Positions 43,700-55,495 of a stretch of 64,000 bases of DNA are shown in pieces. The notes under the pieces are model-generated. The model was given only the letters and a program-made list of their open reading frames with translations, did not search any database and had not been told where the DNA came from. The translations under genes and the position numbers were made by a program. Every line of letters starts with the position of its first letter. Positions within the stretch are counted from its first letter, which is position 1. Source of the DNA: Okapia johnstoni (taxonomy: Eukaryota > Chordata > Mammalia > Artiodactyla > Giraffidae); NCBI GenBank assembly GCA_024291935.2, contig CM044320.1, forward strand, positions 33,696,001 to 33,760,000, given 5' to 3'.

Positions 43700-44740
43700 A
43701 ATATGAGTAAAATGAAGAAGCATAGGAACTACTTCCAGTTAAAAGATCAAGAGAACTCCCCTGAAAGGACAAACAATGAAACAGACTTCTTTACTCTGAC
43801 AGACTCTGAGTTCAAAAAGGAGATAATAAAAATATTGAAGGAATTAAGAAAGACTATTAATAGAAATGCAGATTATTGTAAAAAAAGCACTAGAAGCTAT
43901 AAAGATGAGCCAAGAAAAATTAGAAAACTCATTTGCTGAGATGAAAGCTGAGCTACAGGCAATGAATAGCAGATTGATTAATGTGGAAGACTGAATATGT
44001 GATTTGGAAGACAGAATAATAGAAATCACCCAATTAGAACAGCAGACAGAAAGCCAAATGAAAAAAAAAGAAAGCAATAAAAGAGACATATGGGATACCA
44101 TAAAGCATGCCAAGCTGTGCATAATAGGAATTCCAGGAGGAGAAGAAAGAGAAAAGGAGACCAAAAATTTATCTGAAGAAATTATAGCTGAAAATGACCC
44201 ACTCCTAAAGAAGGAAACATATCCATATACAGGAAGCATAGAGGGTCCCAAACAGGATGAACCCAAACTGAACTACACCAAAACATATAATTAAAATGGC
44301 AAAAGTTGAAGAGAGGATTATCAGACTTCCCTGGTGGTCCAGTGGTTAAGAATCTGCCTGCCAATGCAGGGGACACAGATTTGACTCCTGGTCTGGGAAG
44401 ATTCCATATGCCATGGGGCAACTAAGCCTGTGTGCCACAACTGCTGAGCCTGTGGTCTCGAGCTGACAGGCTGCAACTACTGAGCCCACATGCCACAGCT
44501 ACTGGGCCCACATGCCCTAGAGCCTGTGCTCCACAACGGGAGAAGCCACTGCAGAGAAGGGAATGTAATGATATATTCAAAGTCTTGAAAGGAAAAAATC
44601 TGCAACCTAGCTTACTCTACTCAGCAAGATTAAAATTTAGAATAGAAGGAGAGATAAAGAGTTTCTCAGACAGGCAAAATCTAAAAGAATACAGCAATAC
44701 TAAACATATCCTAAAAGAAATATTGAAAGGTCTTCTTTAA
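43700..44740 (+). pseudogene. L1 ORF1, broken
   Basis: MSKMKKHRNYFQLKDQENSP opens the frame and SELKKEIIKILKELRKTIN-like coiled coil follows to 43939. The RRM-like IIGIPGGEEREKETKN lies in another frame (44004-44294), and the C-terminal part resumes after the SINE (NLQPSLLYSARLKFRIEGEI, 44590-44650). Confidence 0.75.
44318..44560 (+). mobile_element. tRNA-Glu-derived SINE in L1 ORF1
   Basis: ACTTCCCTGGTGGTCCAGTG head, CTGCCTGCCAATGCAGGGG, then CAACTACTGAGCCCACATG repeats and GAAGCCACTGCAGAGAAGG tail. It separates the two ends of L1 ORF1. Confidence 0.82.
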
Positions 44741-45189
44741 GTGGAAGAGAAACAAGAAGCTATAAGAAAGAGAAAATCACAATTATGAAGTGAATCACTT
44801 AAGTAAGCCATTATACATATTTTAAAAAATCCAAAAAAGTTTTTTGAGAAATGATAACCACAACAAACAGCAAAAGGATAAACATGAAGATGTAAAAGAG
44901 GACATCAAAAATCATAAAATGTGGAGGAGGAGAGCAAGAAAATGTAGATTTTTTTCTTTTATAATACGTTTGAACATATATGAATTTCAGTCCATAGCAA
45001 ATAGATATAGAAAGGGGTTAACAATACTTGAAAAATGAAAATCACAAACATACAATAGATTCACAAAAACCAAAAAGAAGAGAACATAATCATAATAGAA
45101 AAGGAAATCATCAAAACACAAAAGGAAAAGCAAAAAGAAAGGAACAAAGAAGAAATATAGAATCAACTGGAAAACAAGGTTTAAACTGG

Positions 45190-48100
45190 TAATAAATACA
45201 TATCTATCAAAAATTACCTTAAGTGTCAATGGACTAACCGTACCAATCAAAAGACAAAGTGTCCGATTGGGTAAAACAAGAGCCTACAATATGCCGCCTA
45301 CAAGAGATTCACTTTAGGGCAAAGGACATACATAGATTGAAAATGAGGGTATGGAAAAAGATATTTCACACAGACAGAAATGGTAAGAAAATGGGGGTCA
45401 CAATATCAGATAAAACAGACTTTAAAACAAAGTCCACAAAGAAAGATAAAGAAGGACACTATATAGTGATAAAAAGATCAATACAAGAAGGTGATATTAC
45501 ACTTGTCAACATTTATGCACCCAATTTAGATGCACTCAAATATGTAAAATGAAGACTAACAGACATAAAGGGAGAACTAGGTGGGAATACAATAATAGTA
45601 GAATTTAACATCAATGGACAGGTCTTCTAAGCAAAATCAGTAAGGCAACAGAGATCCTAGGTGATAAAAATAGAACAGTTAGACTTAATTGACATTTTCG
45701 GGACATTACATACAAAAAAACCAATATACACATTCTTTTCAAGTGCACGTGGATCATTCTCTAGGACTGACCACATACTAGAGCATAAAACAAGCCTCAA
45801 CAAATATAAGAGCATATGAATTTTTTCAAGTACTTTTCAGATCATAATGGCATAAAACTGGAAATCAATCACAGAAAAATGAGAAAAAAATGATTACATG
45901 GAAAATGAACATCATGTTACTAAAAAACCAATGGGTTGATGAAATCAAAGAGGGAATTAAAAAATACCTTGAGACAAATGACAATAAAAACACAACCATA
46001 CAAAATCTATAGGATGCAACAAAAGCAGTTCTCAGAGGGAAGCTCATAATGATATAGGCCTTCCTCAAAAACCAAGAAAAATTTCAAATGAACAACCTAT
46101 CCTATCACCTAAAAGAATTAGAGAAAGAACAAACAAAACCTAAAGTCAGAAAAAGGAAGGGAATAATAACAATCAGAGAGGAAATAAATAAAATAGAGAT
46201 TAAAAAGTAGAAGAAAATCAATAAAACCAAAAGCTGGTTCTTTGAAATTGACATATTTAGGATTTTGTCCTAAAAGCTAAAAATTGACAAATCTCTGGCC
46301 AGACTAACTAAGAAGAAAAGAGAGGGGACCTAAACAAACAATATAAAAAGTGAAAAAGAAATAACAACTGATACCACAGAAATTTTAGAAACCATAAGAG
46401 AGTATTATGAAGAATTTATGCCAACAAACTCAACAATCTATGAGAAATGGTCACGTTCCTAGAAATATACCACCCACCAAAACTGAATCAAGAAGAAATA
46501 GATAATCCGAACAGACCAAACACTAGAAGAAAACCAAACTCTGTAATTCTAAAACTCCCTGCAAACAAAAGTCCAGGACCAGACGGCTTCACCACCAAGT
46601 TCTACCAAACATACAAAGAAGAACTTTTACTGATCCTTATCAAACTCTTTCAAAAGATTGAAAAGGAGGAATACTCCCAAAGGCATTCTATGAAGCCACC
46701 ATCACCTTGATACCAAAACCAGGCAAAGACACTACCAAAAAAGAAAATTACAGGCCAATATCTTCCATGAATATGGATATGAAGGTTCTTAACAAAATAT
46801 TAGCAAACTGAATTAAAAAATGTGAAAAATCATATACCATGACCAAGTTGAATTCACTTCAGGGTCACAAGGATGGTTCAACATACACAAATCAATCAAT
46901 GTGATATACCACACCAACAACAGAAAAGACCAAAACCACATGATGATCTTAATAGATGCAGAAAGAGTATTTGACAAAATTCAAAATTCATTCATGCTTC
47001 AAACTCTTACCAAAGTGGATATAGAGGGAACATATCTCAACATAATAAAAGCTATTTATGACAAATCCACAGCCAATATAAAACTCAACAGTGAAAAGCT
47101 GAAAGCCTTCTTAACTAAAATCTAGAACAAGACAAAGATGCCCTCTCTCATCATTTCTATTCAACCTAGTACTGGAAATCCTAACCACAGCAATCAGACA
47201 AGAAAAAGAAAGTGTATCCAAATTGCAAGGGAAGAGGTAAAATCGTCATTATACACAGATAACATGATATTGTATTTAGAAAATCCTAAAGACTCCACAC
47301 AAAAGCTACTAGAACTGATAAATGATTTCAGCAAAATAGCAGGACATAAGATTAACATGCAGAAATCAGTTTCATTTCTTTACACTAACAATGAAATATC
47401 AGAAAGGGAATGTAAAAAATAATTCCTTATAAAGCCACATCTTAAAAAAAATACTTAGGAATAAACCTAAACAAGGAGGTAAGAGATTTACATGCTAAAA
47501 ACTTTAAAATGGTAATAAAGGAAATTGAAAATGATTCAAAGAAATGGAAAGATAACAATGCTCTTGGATTGGAAGAATTAATATTGTTAAAATGGCAATA
47601 TTACCCAAAGCAATCTGAAGATTTAATGTGATTCCTATCAAATTATCCATCATGTTTTTCATGGAACTAGAACAAATAATCCCCAAATTAATATATTTTA
47701 TAAATATGTAGAAATATAAAAGACCCAGAATTGCTAAAGCAATCCTGAAGAAAAGGAACAAAGCAGGAAGCCTAACCCTCCAAGACTTTAGACAATACTA
47801 CAAGGCTACAGTATTCAAAAAGTGTAGTAGAGGCACAAAGACAGACATGTGGATCAATGGAACCAAATAAAGAGCTGAGATAAAAACCCCACACACCCGT
47901 GGTCAATTAATCTTCAACAGAGGACGCAAGAATATACAGTGGAGGAAAGATAGTCTCTTGAGCAAGTGGTGTTGGGAAAGTTGGACAGCTTGCATGCAAA
48001 TCGATGAAGTTAGAACACACCCTTACACTGCACACAAAAATAAACTCAAAATGGCTTAAAGACACATGCCACCATAAAACTCCTAGAAAAGAACAAGCCA

Positions 48101-49110
48101 AGTCAATCTCTTACAATGAGAATGTTAAAGAAATCATACCAGTATTTTCTTAGATCAATCTCCCAAGACAATAGAAATAAAACCAAAAATAAACAAATGG
48201 GACCTAATTAAACTTATAAGCTTTTGCATTGCAAGGAAACCATATACAAAATGAAAAGACAACCTACAGAATGGGAGAAATTACTTGCAAATGATGCAAA
48301 AAGAAAGGGCTTAAAATCACATCCAATAAAATAAAATACTTAGGAATAAAGCTGAGCAAGGAAGTAAAAGACTTATATGATAAGAACTTCAAAATGATAA
48401 TAAATACACAAATATTTACTTAATATCATTAAATAGATGATTAATATTAATTATATTAATATCAATTGTTTATAATTCTTTATAGTACTTAATATATTGG
48501 TCATACTGTTAATAAATAATTCTAATAATGATAATGTAGATAAATATTATTATTATAGCTATATAATATTCAAATTATTCATCCAAAATATACAAAAAGC
48601 TCATACAATGCAACAGCAACAACAGCAACAAAAACAACCCAATCAAAAAATGGGTAGCAGACCTAAATAGACATTTCTCCAAAGAAGACATACAGACACA
48701 TGAAGATGGCCAACAGACACATGAATAGATGCTCAACGTCACCAATCATTATAGAGAAACAGGAAAACTACAATGAGGTACTGCTTTACACCAGTCAAAA
48801 TGGCCACTATTAAAAAGTTTACAAATAGTAAATACTGGAGAGATTGTGGAGAAAGAGGACCCTCTTACACTGTCGGTGGGAATGTAAGTTGGTGCAGCCA
48901 CTATGGAAAGGAGTATGGAGTTTCCTCAAAAAAACCAAAAATAGAGTTGTCATATGATCCAGCAATCTCACTCTTGGGCATATATCCAGACAAAACTATA
49001 ACTCAAAAAAGATGCATGCATCCCTATGTTCATAATAGCACTATTCACAATAGCCAAGACACAGAAACAACCTAAATGTCCATCGACAGATTAGTAGATA
49101 AAGAAAATAG
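45190..49110 (+). pseudogene. L1 ORF2, broken
   Basis: Endonuclease domain from about 45200 (the CRLQEIHFRAKDIHRLK stretch is clear). RT motif A survives as [14 protein letters not shown] (46940-46990). The catalytic motif reads YTDN (near 47255, TAC ACA GAT AAC) in place of YADD, so an essential Asp is gone. Many stops and frameshifts. The C-terminal end (CHYGKEYGVSSKKPKIELSY) lies near 48890-48960. Confidence 0.82.
48300..48600 (+). repeat. ectopic L1 segment plus AT-rich tract inside L1 ORF2
   Basis: ORF2 order breaks here. A second copy of an internal segment (AAATACTTAGGAATAAAGCTGA, comparable with 47450-47500) is followed by about 180 bp of AT-rich sequence with repeated TATTAATAT motifs; normal ORF2 then resumes (CAAAATATACAAAAAGCTC). 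Confidence 0.55.
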
Positions 49111-49642
49111 GATACATGCATACAGTGAAATACTATTCAGCCAAAAAAAATGAAATAATGCAATTTGTGGCTACATGGATGAACCTAGAGATTATTATAC
49201 TAAGTGACTAAGTCAGACAGAGAAAGACAAATGATATCACTTATATGTAGAATCTAAAACATGACACAAATGAACTTATCTATGAAACAGAAATGGACCC
49301 ACAGACACAGAGAACAGATTCATGCTTGCCAAGAAGGTTTGGGGGTGGGGAAAGAAAGCATTAGGAGTTTGGGATTAGCAGATGCAAACTATTATATATA
49401 GAGTGGATAAACAACATTGTCTTGCTATATAGCACAGGGAACTATATTTGATGTTCTGTGATAAACCATAAAGGAAAATAAGATGTAGATGAGTATGTAC
49501 ATAACTGAATCACTTTCCTATACAGCAGAAACTAACACAACATTGTAAATTAACTGTACTTCAGTTTTAAAATGTGTAATGGTGGAAATGAAAAAAAGAA
49601 ATAGAGACATGCTAAGAAAAAAAATCACCTGTAATTTGCATA

Positions 49643-49850
49643 TGCGTGCATGCTAAGTAGCTTCAGTTGTTTCCAATTCTTTACAACCCCATGGACTGTA
49701 GCCTGCCAGGCTCCTCTGTCCACAAGATTCTCCAGGCAAGAATACTGGAGTGGGTTGCCATGCCCTTCTCCAGGGATCTTCCCAACCAGGGATCGAACCC
49801 ATATCTCTCAAATCTCCTGCATTGGCAGATGGGTTCCTTACCTTGGAAGT
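49643..49850 (-). mobile_element. Bov-tA SINE
   Basis: Inverted; TGCTAAGTAGCTTCAGTTG first, then GGGATCTTCCCAACCAGGG and the decayed head TTCCTTACCTTGGAAGTC. It directly abuts the next BovB insertion. Confidence 0.87.
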
Positions 49851-49862
49851 CTCCTATAATTT

Positions 49863-51531
49863 CAGTCAGTCAGTCAGTTCAGTCACTCAGTCATGTCCTA
49901 CTCTTTGCCACCCCATGAACCACAGTACACCAGGCCTCCCTGTCCATCACCAACTCCTGGAGTTTACCCAAACTCACGTCCATTGAGTTGGTGATGCCAT
50001 CCAACCATCTCATCCTCTGTCGTTCCTTCTCCTCCTGCCCTCAATCGTTCCCAGCATCAGGGTTTTTCAAATGAGTCAGCTCTTCGCATCAGGTGGCCAA
50101 AGTATTGGAGTTTCAGCTTCAACATCAATCCTTCCAGTGAACACTCAGGACTGATCTCCTTTAGGATGGACTGGTTGGACCTCCTTGCAGTCCAAGGGAC
50201 TCTCAAGAGTCTTCTCCAGCACCACACTTCAAAAGCATCAATTCTTCGGCGCTCAGCTTTCTTTATAGTCCAACTCTCACATCCATACATGACTACTGAA
50301 AAAACCATAGCCTTGACTAGACGGACCTTTTTTGACAAAGTAATGTCTCTGCTTTTAATATGCTATCTAGGTTGGCCATAACCTTCCTTCCAAGGAGTAA
50401 GTGTCTTTAAATTTCATGACTGCAATCACCATCTGCAGTGATTTTGGAGCCCCCAAAAATAAAGTCAGCCACTGTTTCCAATGTTTCCCCATCTATTTGC
50501 CATGAAGTGATGGGACCGGATGCCATGACCTTTGTTTTCTGAATGTGGAGCTTTAAGCCAACTTTTTCACTCTCTTCTTTCAGTTTAATCAAGAGGCTCT
50601 TTAGTTCTTCTTCACTTTCTGCCATAAGGGTGGTGTCATCTGCATATAGGAAGTTATTGATATTTCTCCCAGCAATCTTGATTCCAGCTTGTGCTTCCTC
50701 CAGCCCAGCATTTCTCATGATGTACTCTGCATATAAGTTAAATTAGCAGGGTGACAATATACAGCCTTGACGTACTCCTTTTCCTATTTGGAACCAGTCT
50801 GTGCTTCCATGTCCAGTTTTAACTGTTGCTTCCTGACCTGCATACAGAGTTCTCAAGAGGCAGGTCAGGTGGTCTGGTATTTCCATCTCTTTCAGAATTT
50901 CCACAGTTGATTGTGATCCACAGAGTCAAAGTCTATGGCATAGTCAATAAAGCAGAAATAGGTGTTTTTCTGGAACTCTCTTGCTTTTTTGGTGATCCAG
51001 CAGATGTTGGCAATTTTATCTCTGGTTCCTCTGCCTTTTTTAAAACCAGCTTGAACATCTGGAAGTTCAAGGTTCACGTATTGCTGAAGCCTGGCTTGGA
51101 GAATTTTGAGCATCACTTTACTAGTGTGTGAGATGAGTGCAATTGTGGGGTAGTTTGAGCATTCTTTGGCATTGTCTTTCTTTGGGATTGGAATGAAAAC
51201 TGACCTTTTCCAGTCCTGTGGCCTCTGCTGAAGTTTCCAAATTTGCTGACATATCGAGTGCAGCACTTTCACAGCATCATCTTTTAGGATTTGAACTAGC
51301 TCAAGTGGAATTCCATCACCTCCACTAGCTTTGTTCATAGTGATTCTTCCTAAGGCCCACTTGACTTCACATTCCAGGATGTCTCTCTCTAGGTGAGTGA
51401 TCACACCATCGTGATTATCTGAGTTGTGAAGATCTTTTTGTACAGTTCTTCTGTGTATTCTTGTCACCTCTTCTTAATATCTTCTGCTTCTGTTAGGTCT
51501 ATACCATGTCTGTCCTTTATTGAGCCCATCT
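49863..51531 (-). mobile_element. BovB LINE with inverted 5' end: main (3') part
   Basis: Antisense BovB from the 3' end CAGTCAGTCAGTTCAGTCAC to CAAAGATGGGCTCAATAAAG (read on the minus strand). The minus strand reads KVLHSICQQIWKLQQRPQDW, motif A as FIDYAIDFDSVDH (changed), motif C as LYADDTTLMAE. A target duplication CTCCTATAATTT lies at 49851-49862 and 51761-51772 and encloses both parts of this insertion. Confidence 0.92.
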
Positions 51532-51760
51532 TTGAGGAGGCCTTACAAATAGCTGTGAAAAGAAGAGAAGCAAAAAGCAAAGGAGAAAAGGATAGGTATA
51601 CCCACTTGAACACAGAGTTCCAGAGAATAGCAAGGAGAGATAAGAAAGCCTTGCTCAGTGATCAATGCAAAGAAATAGAGGAAAACAATAGAATGGGAAA
51701 GACTAGAGATCTCTTCAAGAAAATTAGAGATCCCAAGGGAACATTTCATGCAAAGATGGG
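51532..51760 (+). mobile_element. BovB LINE: inverted 5' segment
   Basis: Sense-oriented BovB that in the consensus lies just upstream of the start of the main part. It reads EEALQIAVKRREAKSKGEKD and ends at GCAAAGATGGGCTC, so 13 bases (CAAAGATGGGCTC) are shared by the two pieces. The order, opposite polarity and common target duplication show one insertion with a 5' inversion. Confidence 0.92.
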
Positions 51761-51920
51761 CTCCTATAATTTACTACCTAGTGAAAACCACATGTGACAC
51801 TTGAATATTTCTTTTTTTAGGCCTTTATATTCTGATGATTTTTTAATGTTAGAATCCTGCTGTTTAGATAATTTATTAGTCTTAATTTTGTTGTAGGAAA
51901 GTAAGAGATGTATATCAGTT

Positions 51921-51989
51921 AAAAGTCAGTATTGATAAAAAAAAATAATAAAAATAAAAAAAAAATTTAAAAAAAAAAGTCAGTATTGA
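51921..51989 (+). repeat. A-rich tail-only insertion with 15-bp duplication
   Basis: AAAAGTCAGTATTGA at 51921-51935 recurs exactly at 51975-51989. The 39 bases between are only A with scattered T. The left copy is preceded by GTT, giving the L1 endonuclease target TT|AAAA. Confidence 0.85.
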
Positions 51990-52424
51990 AAGGCATAAAA
52001 TTAGCAAAAAACAGTTCGCTTATTGCTAATTCTCATTCTCCAGAACAATCACTTAAACTTTTTTTCACTGATTATGTTATTTATAGTTATATTTCTAAAT
52101 GTAGTTTTATTGCCAGCTCTTGATTTGTCCAGAATGGGTATAGAACAAGGAGCCAGCAATTTATTTAAAATATTCCCCTGTTATGGAACATTTAGGATGT
52201 TTGGCAAGCTTTTACTATTATGGTTAATATGTCAGTTAACATCCTTCTACACAAATACATTTATTATTTTGTTTAGAATTAATTTCCTGAAGTTTAATTA
52301 CAGATCAAAATTGCCCAGTTTCCATTACATGTGTATACAGTGTTCTTTCCAGAGTTAATTTTTACCCAGGTTAAATATGTTGATTTTTTTTTAAATTTTG
52401 TTTTCTCAGAAAACTTTCGCTGTA

Positions 52425-52605
52425 TGATATAGGGAACCCAAAGCCAGTGCTTTGTGACAACCTAGAGGGGTGAGATGGGGAGGGAGGTGGGTGGGAGGCT
52501 CAAGAGGAAGGGGGCATATGTATACCTACAGCTGATTCATGTTGATGTATGGCAGAAAACATCACAATATTGTAAAGTATTTATCTTCTAATTAAAAAGA
52601 AAAAT
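52425..52605 (+). mobile_element. ruminant L1 3'-end fragment
   Basis: GTGACAACCTAGAGGGGTGA, GGGAGGGAGGTGGGTGGG and GCAGAAAACATCACAATATTG match the 3'UTR of the L1 at 20-25.9 kb. Confidence 0.82.
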
Positions 52606-53264
52606 AAACTTCCCTTCCAAGATCATATTAACACCCCTCCTAGGTGTCATGTGCTTTCATAATTTCACCCTAAAGTCTTCAATCGAGCTGAAGTTTATTT
52701 TAGTTGATAATCATACAGAATCTTATGTATTCTTTCCAAAATATTACCTACTTGCTCCATAATCATTCAGTGACTAGTCCCTTTACCTACTGTTTTGAAA
52801 CATTACCTTTACCATCTTTTAAGTCCTCATACTGTATACTATTCGGGAACCTGTTTGGAAAAGAGGTGGTGGAGGAGGTGGAGGTGGTAGGAAGGAGGGA
52901 GGGAAGAGACTTCCATACCACTGAGTTCATCTATTCTTTTCGTGGTACCAAACTGTTCAATTAAATGTAATAGAGTTGGATACTGATAGTGTATCACCCA
53001 CTTTTCTTCTGAAAGGTTCAGAACGTGACTTTCCAAAACATGCTGCTTTGGCAGATTATTTTAAGTTGAAGGCACTTGAGAAACAGCAGATACAGGAAGG
53101 GCTCTGTGACTGTCTGATTCTACCTAAAAGCAGGACATGAAATTTCCCCAAAGAACGGTGCCGTCCCTGTACCAGGAAGAGAACATTCTTATCACCAGAG
53201 ACTGGAAACTGATGCTGAAATGTACCTGTCCAAACAGACCATCTAAAATAATCCCAGGGACTTC
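52606..53264. other. intergenic, unassigned
   Basis: No recognised repeat or exon. A purine-rich GGTGGTGGAGGAGGTGGAGG stretch lies at 52866-52910. Confidence 0.45.
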
Positions 53265-53483
53265 CCTGGTGGTCCAGTGGTTAAGAATCTGCCTGCCAAT
53301 GCAGGAGACACAAGTTCAATCCCTGGTCTGGGAAGATTTCACACGCTGCGGGGCAAGTAAGCCAGAATGCCGTTAACTACTGAGCCTGTACTCTAGACCC
53401 CATTCTCCTTAACAAGAGAAGCCTCCACATTGAGAAGCTCACACAGGCCACAGGGAAGACCAAGCACAGCCAAACAAGAAAAA
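53265..53483 (+). mobile_element. tRNA-Glu-derived SINE
   Basis: GGGACTTCCCTGGTGGTCC head, GACACAAGTTCAATCCCTGG B-box region, GCTGCGGGGCAAGTAAGCC and a tail ending AACAAGAAAAAAG. Confidence 0.82.
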
Positions 53484-53676
53484 AGAATCTGCCTTCCAGT
53501 GTAGGGGATACAGGTTCCAGATGTGAACCCTGGTCAGGATGCTAAGATTCCCACATGCCACAGGGCAACTAAACCCCTGCTGGGACTACGGAGCCCACAC
53601 ACTCTGGAGCCTGCCTGCCATAACTAGAGAGAAGCCTGTGGGCCACAATTAAGACCAGAGGCAGCCCAAAAAAGAG
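53484..53676 (+). mobile_element. second tRNA-derived SINE in tandem
   Basis: Starts AATCTGCCTTCCAGTGTAGG (truncated head), then CACATGCCACAGGGCAACTA, GGAGCCTGCCTGCCATAACT and the tail GCAGCCCAAAAAAG. Confidence 0.75.
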
Positions 53677-53689
53677 GTCCAGTTCCAGT

Positions 53690-54064
53690 TGGCAGTCAAA
53701 ACATAGGTTAAACTTAAAGTGCTATATATAAAGAAAAAAGAAATTTTAAAACATTACGCCAATCTTTCATTAGCCCCCTCCGTTTAGTTCCTAGTCACTA
53801 TCCCATGATATACCGCACCCAGCCAAAGCTCCTGTGTCTTGTCACATCCCCACAATTTATCCTTCTTTGTGTAAAAATGGATATAAGCTTTTGGGCCTAA
53901 GATCTTCTTTGGGTCTTCGTTTTCCATCTGAAGACTCTCATGTACACACACAAAATTAAATAAATTTGAATGCTTTTCTTCTGTTAATCTGTCTTTGTCA
54001 ATTGAATCCTGAGGCTCATCACAGAACCTAATGGAGTAGAAGGAAGTTTTTTCTCCCTCCACAC
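53690..54064 (+). mobile_element. ERV1-like LTR, solo
   Basis: GTGTAAAAATGGATATAAGC (TATA-like), AATTAAATAAATTTGAATGC (poly(A) signal) and TTCTTCTGTTAATCTGTCTTTG follow the U3-R-U5 pattern of gamma-like LTRs. No viral coding sequence adjoins it. Borders uncertain; 54065-54394 is AT-rich and unassigned. Confidence 0.5.
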
Positions 54065-54394
54065 TTCTTCATTTCTTTTTTCTGAAAAGTTTTAAAAATA
54101 AATATATATTTCTATGTATTTATAAATTTATAAAATCATGTCAATAGTAGTCTTTTCTGATCTCAACATTTCTTCTTTAGTAAACTTTTAAATTTATCAG
54201 ACTACAAATAGATCACTTGAGTTAATTACACTTATGTTACAACTGAGTCTTTCAGGAATGGTGTTGATATGTTTAGCATTCTTCTACACTTTTGTTATAT
54301 ATAGAAGACACTTATTCTTGGAACAACCATCTGTCCAATGCTACAGCTTGCTTTCCCTTAAATTGTTGACAATCTGAAGGAATAAGAATAAAAT

Positions 54395-54625
54395 CTAAAC
54401 TTTATTAAATTCTTACAATGGCAGGCACAGTTCCTAATCCTTTTATGTGTGTGAATTTAAGCTGCCTAACAACCCTGAAGATAAATGCTGGTATTGCCCC
54501 ATTTTATACATGAGGAAACTCAGTCTCAGAGTTAAGTAACTCGACAATGTCACTCTATTTATAAGCTGTGGAGTTGGATCTAACCTGATCTGCGCAGACT
54601 GGTGCTCTTAACCCTGCATTTTGGT
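54395..54625 (-). repeat. MIR, reverse orientation
   Basis: ACAATGGCAGGCACAGTTCC, GCCCCATTTTATACATGAGG and GTTAAGTAACTCGACAATG are inverted MIR sequence. Confidence 0.75.
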
Positions 54626-54967
54626 AAACCCTTTGATTTGCTGTAGGACTTTCAGGGTCTTTCTACCTTCTCCCAACCCCCTCCTTAATGCATCACTATT
54701 TTTCTTTTCCTTTTTTAAAAAATATTTTTTAAATTGCAAAACATACACAAAATGTATTGTCTTAACCATTTTTAAGTGTACAGTTCAACAGGATTAACTA
54801 TATTCACGTGGTTGTCCAATAGACCTCTAGAACTTTTTCACTATGCAAGACTGAAACACTATACCCATTGAACAACTCCCTACTTCCTCCTCCTGTCAGC
54901 CTCTGACAACCACTAGTCTACTCTCTGTTTCTGTAAGTTTGACTGCTTTAACTATCTCATAGAAGTG

Positions 54968-55258
54968 GTGTATGTATTCAGTCGCTCAGTAGTGTCTGAC
55001 TCTTTTGGGATCCCATGGACTATAGCCCACCACATTCCTCTGCCCGTGGAATTTTCCAGGCAAGAATATTGGAGTGACTTGCCACTTCCTTCTCCAGGGG
55101 ATCTTCCCAACTCAGGGATCAAATATGTGTCTCTTGCGTCTCATACTTTGGCAGGCAGATTCTTTATCATTTGACAGAGGAGTCTGGTGGGCTGCAGTCC
55201 ATGGGGTCACAAAGAGTCAAACGGGACTGAGTGATTAACACTTTCACTTTTAGCACCA
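54968..55258 (-). mobile_element. Bov-tA SINE with an opposed Bov-A piece inside
   Basis: Inverted Bov-tA (ATTCAGTCGCTCAGTAGTG to GGCAGATTCTTTATCATTT) whose last bases (GCACCACCTGGGA) come after a + strand Bov-A end (GACAGAGGAGTCTGGTGGGC to GAGTGATTAACACTTTCAC, about 55170-55245). The result is an inverted pair within one SINE. Confidence 0.75.
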
Positions 55259-55435
55259 CCTGGGATATCTCATGTAAGTGGAATCATACAGTATTTGTTT
55301 TTTGACTGGCTTATTTCACTCAGCTTATTGTCTCTAAGTTTCATCTGTGTTGTAGCATATGCCAGGATTTTCTTCTTTTTAAGGCTGAATAATATTCCAT
55401 TATATGTATATACCATGCCTGTCTTTTTTCACCCA

Positions 55436-55495
55436 TCAGTCCATGGGGTCCCAAAAGAGTCAGACACTACTGAGCGACTGAATACGCACACCGCT
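55436..55495 (+). mobile_element. short Bov-A end fragment
   Basis: GTCCATGGGGTCCCAAAAGA and CAGACACTACTGAGCGACTG inserted in the L1 near a (T)n stretch. Confidence 0.7.

Larger units (their letters stand above)
41880..49580 (+). mobile_element. fossil L1, nearly full length
   Basis: About 7.7 kb including later SINEs. The 5'UTR is GC-richer (41880-43690: AAGGAGGTAGAGTACAGGGA, GAGCTCACCCCTTACCAC), then ORF1 remains, ORF2 remains and a 3'UTR (GCACAGGGAACTATATTTG) with a weak A-tail near 49575. It is much more decayed than the L1 at 20 kb and belongs to an older subfamily. Interrupted by Bov-tA 42489, a tRNA SINE 44318 and an ectopic insert at 48300. Confidence 0.85.
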
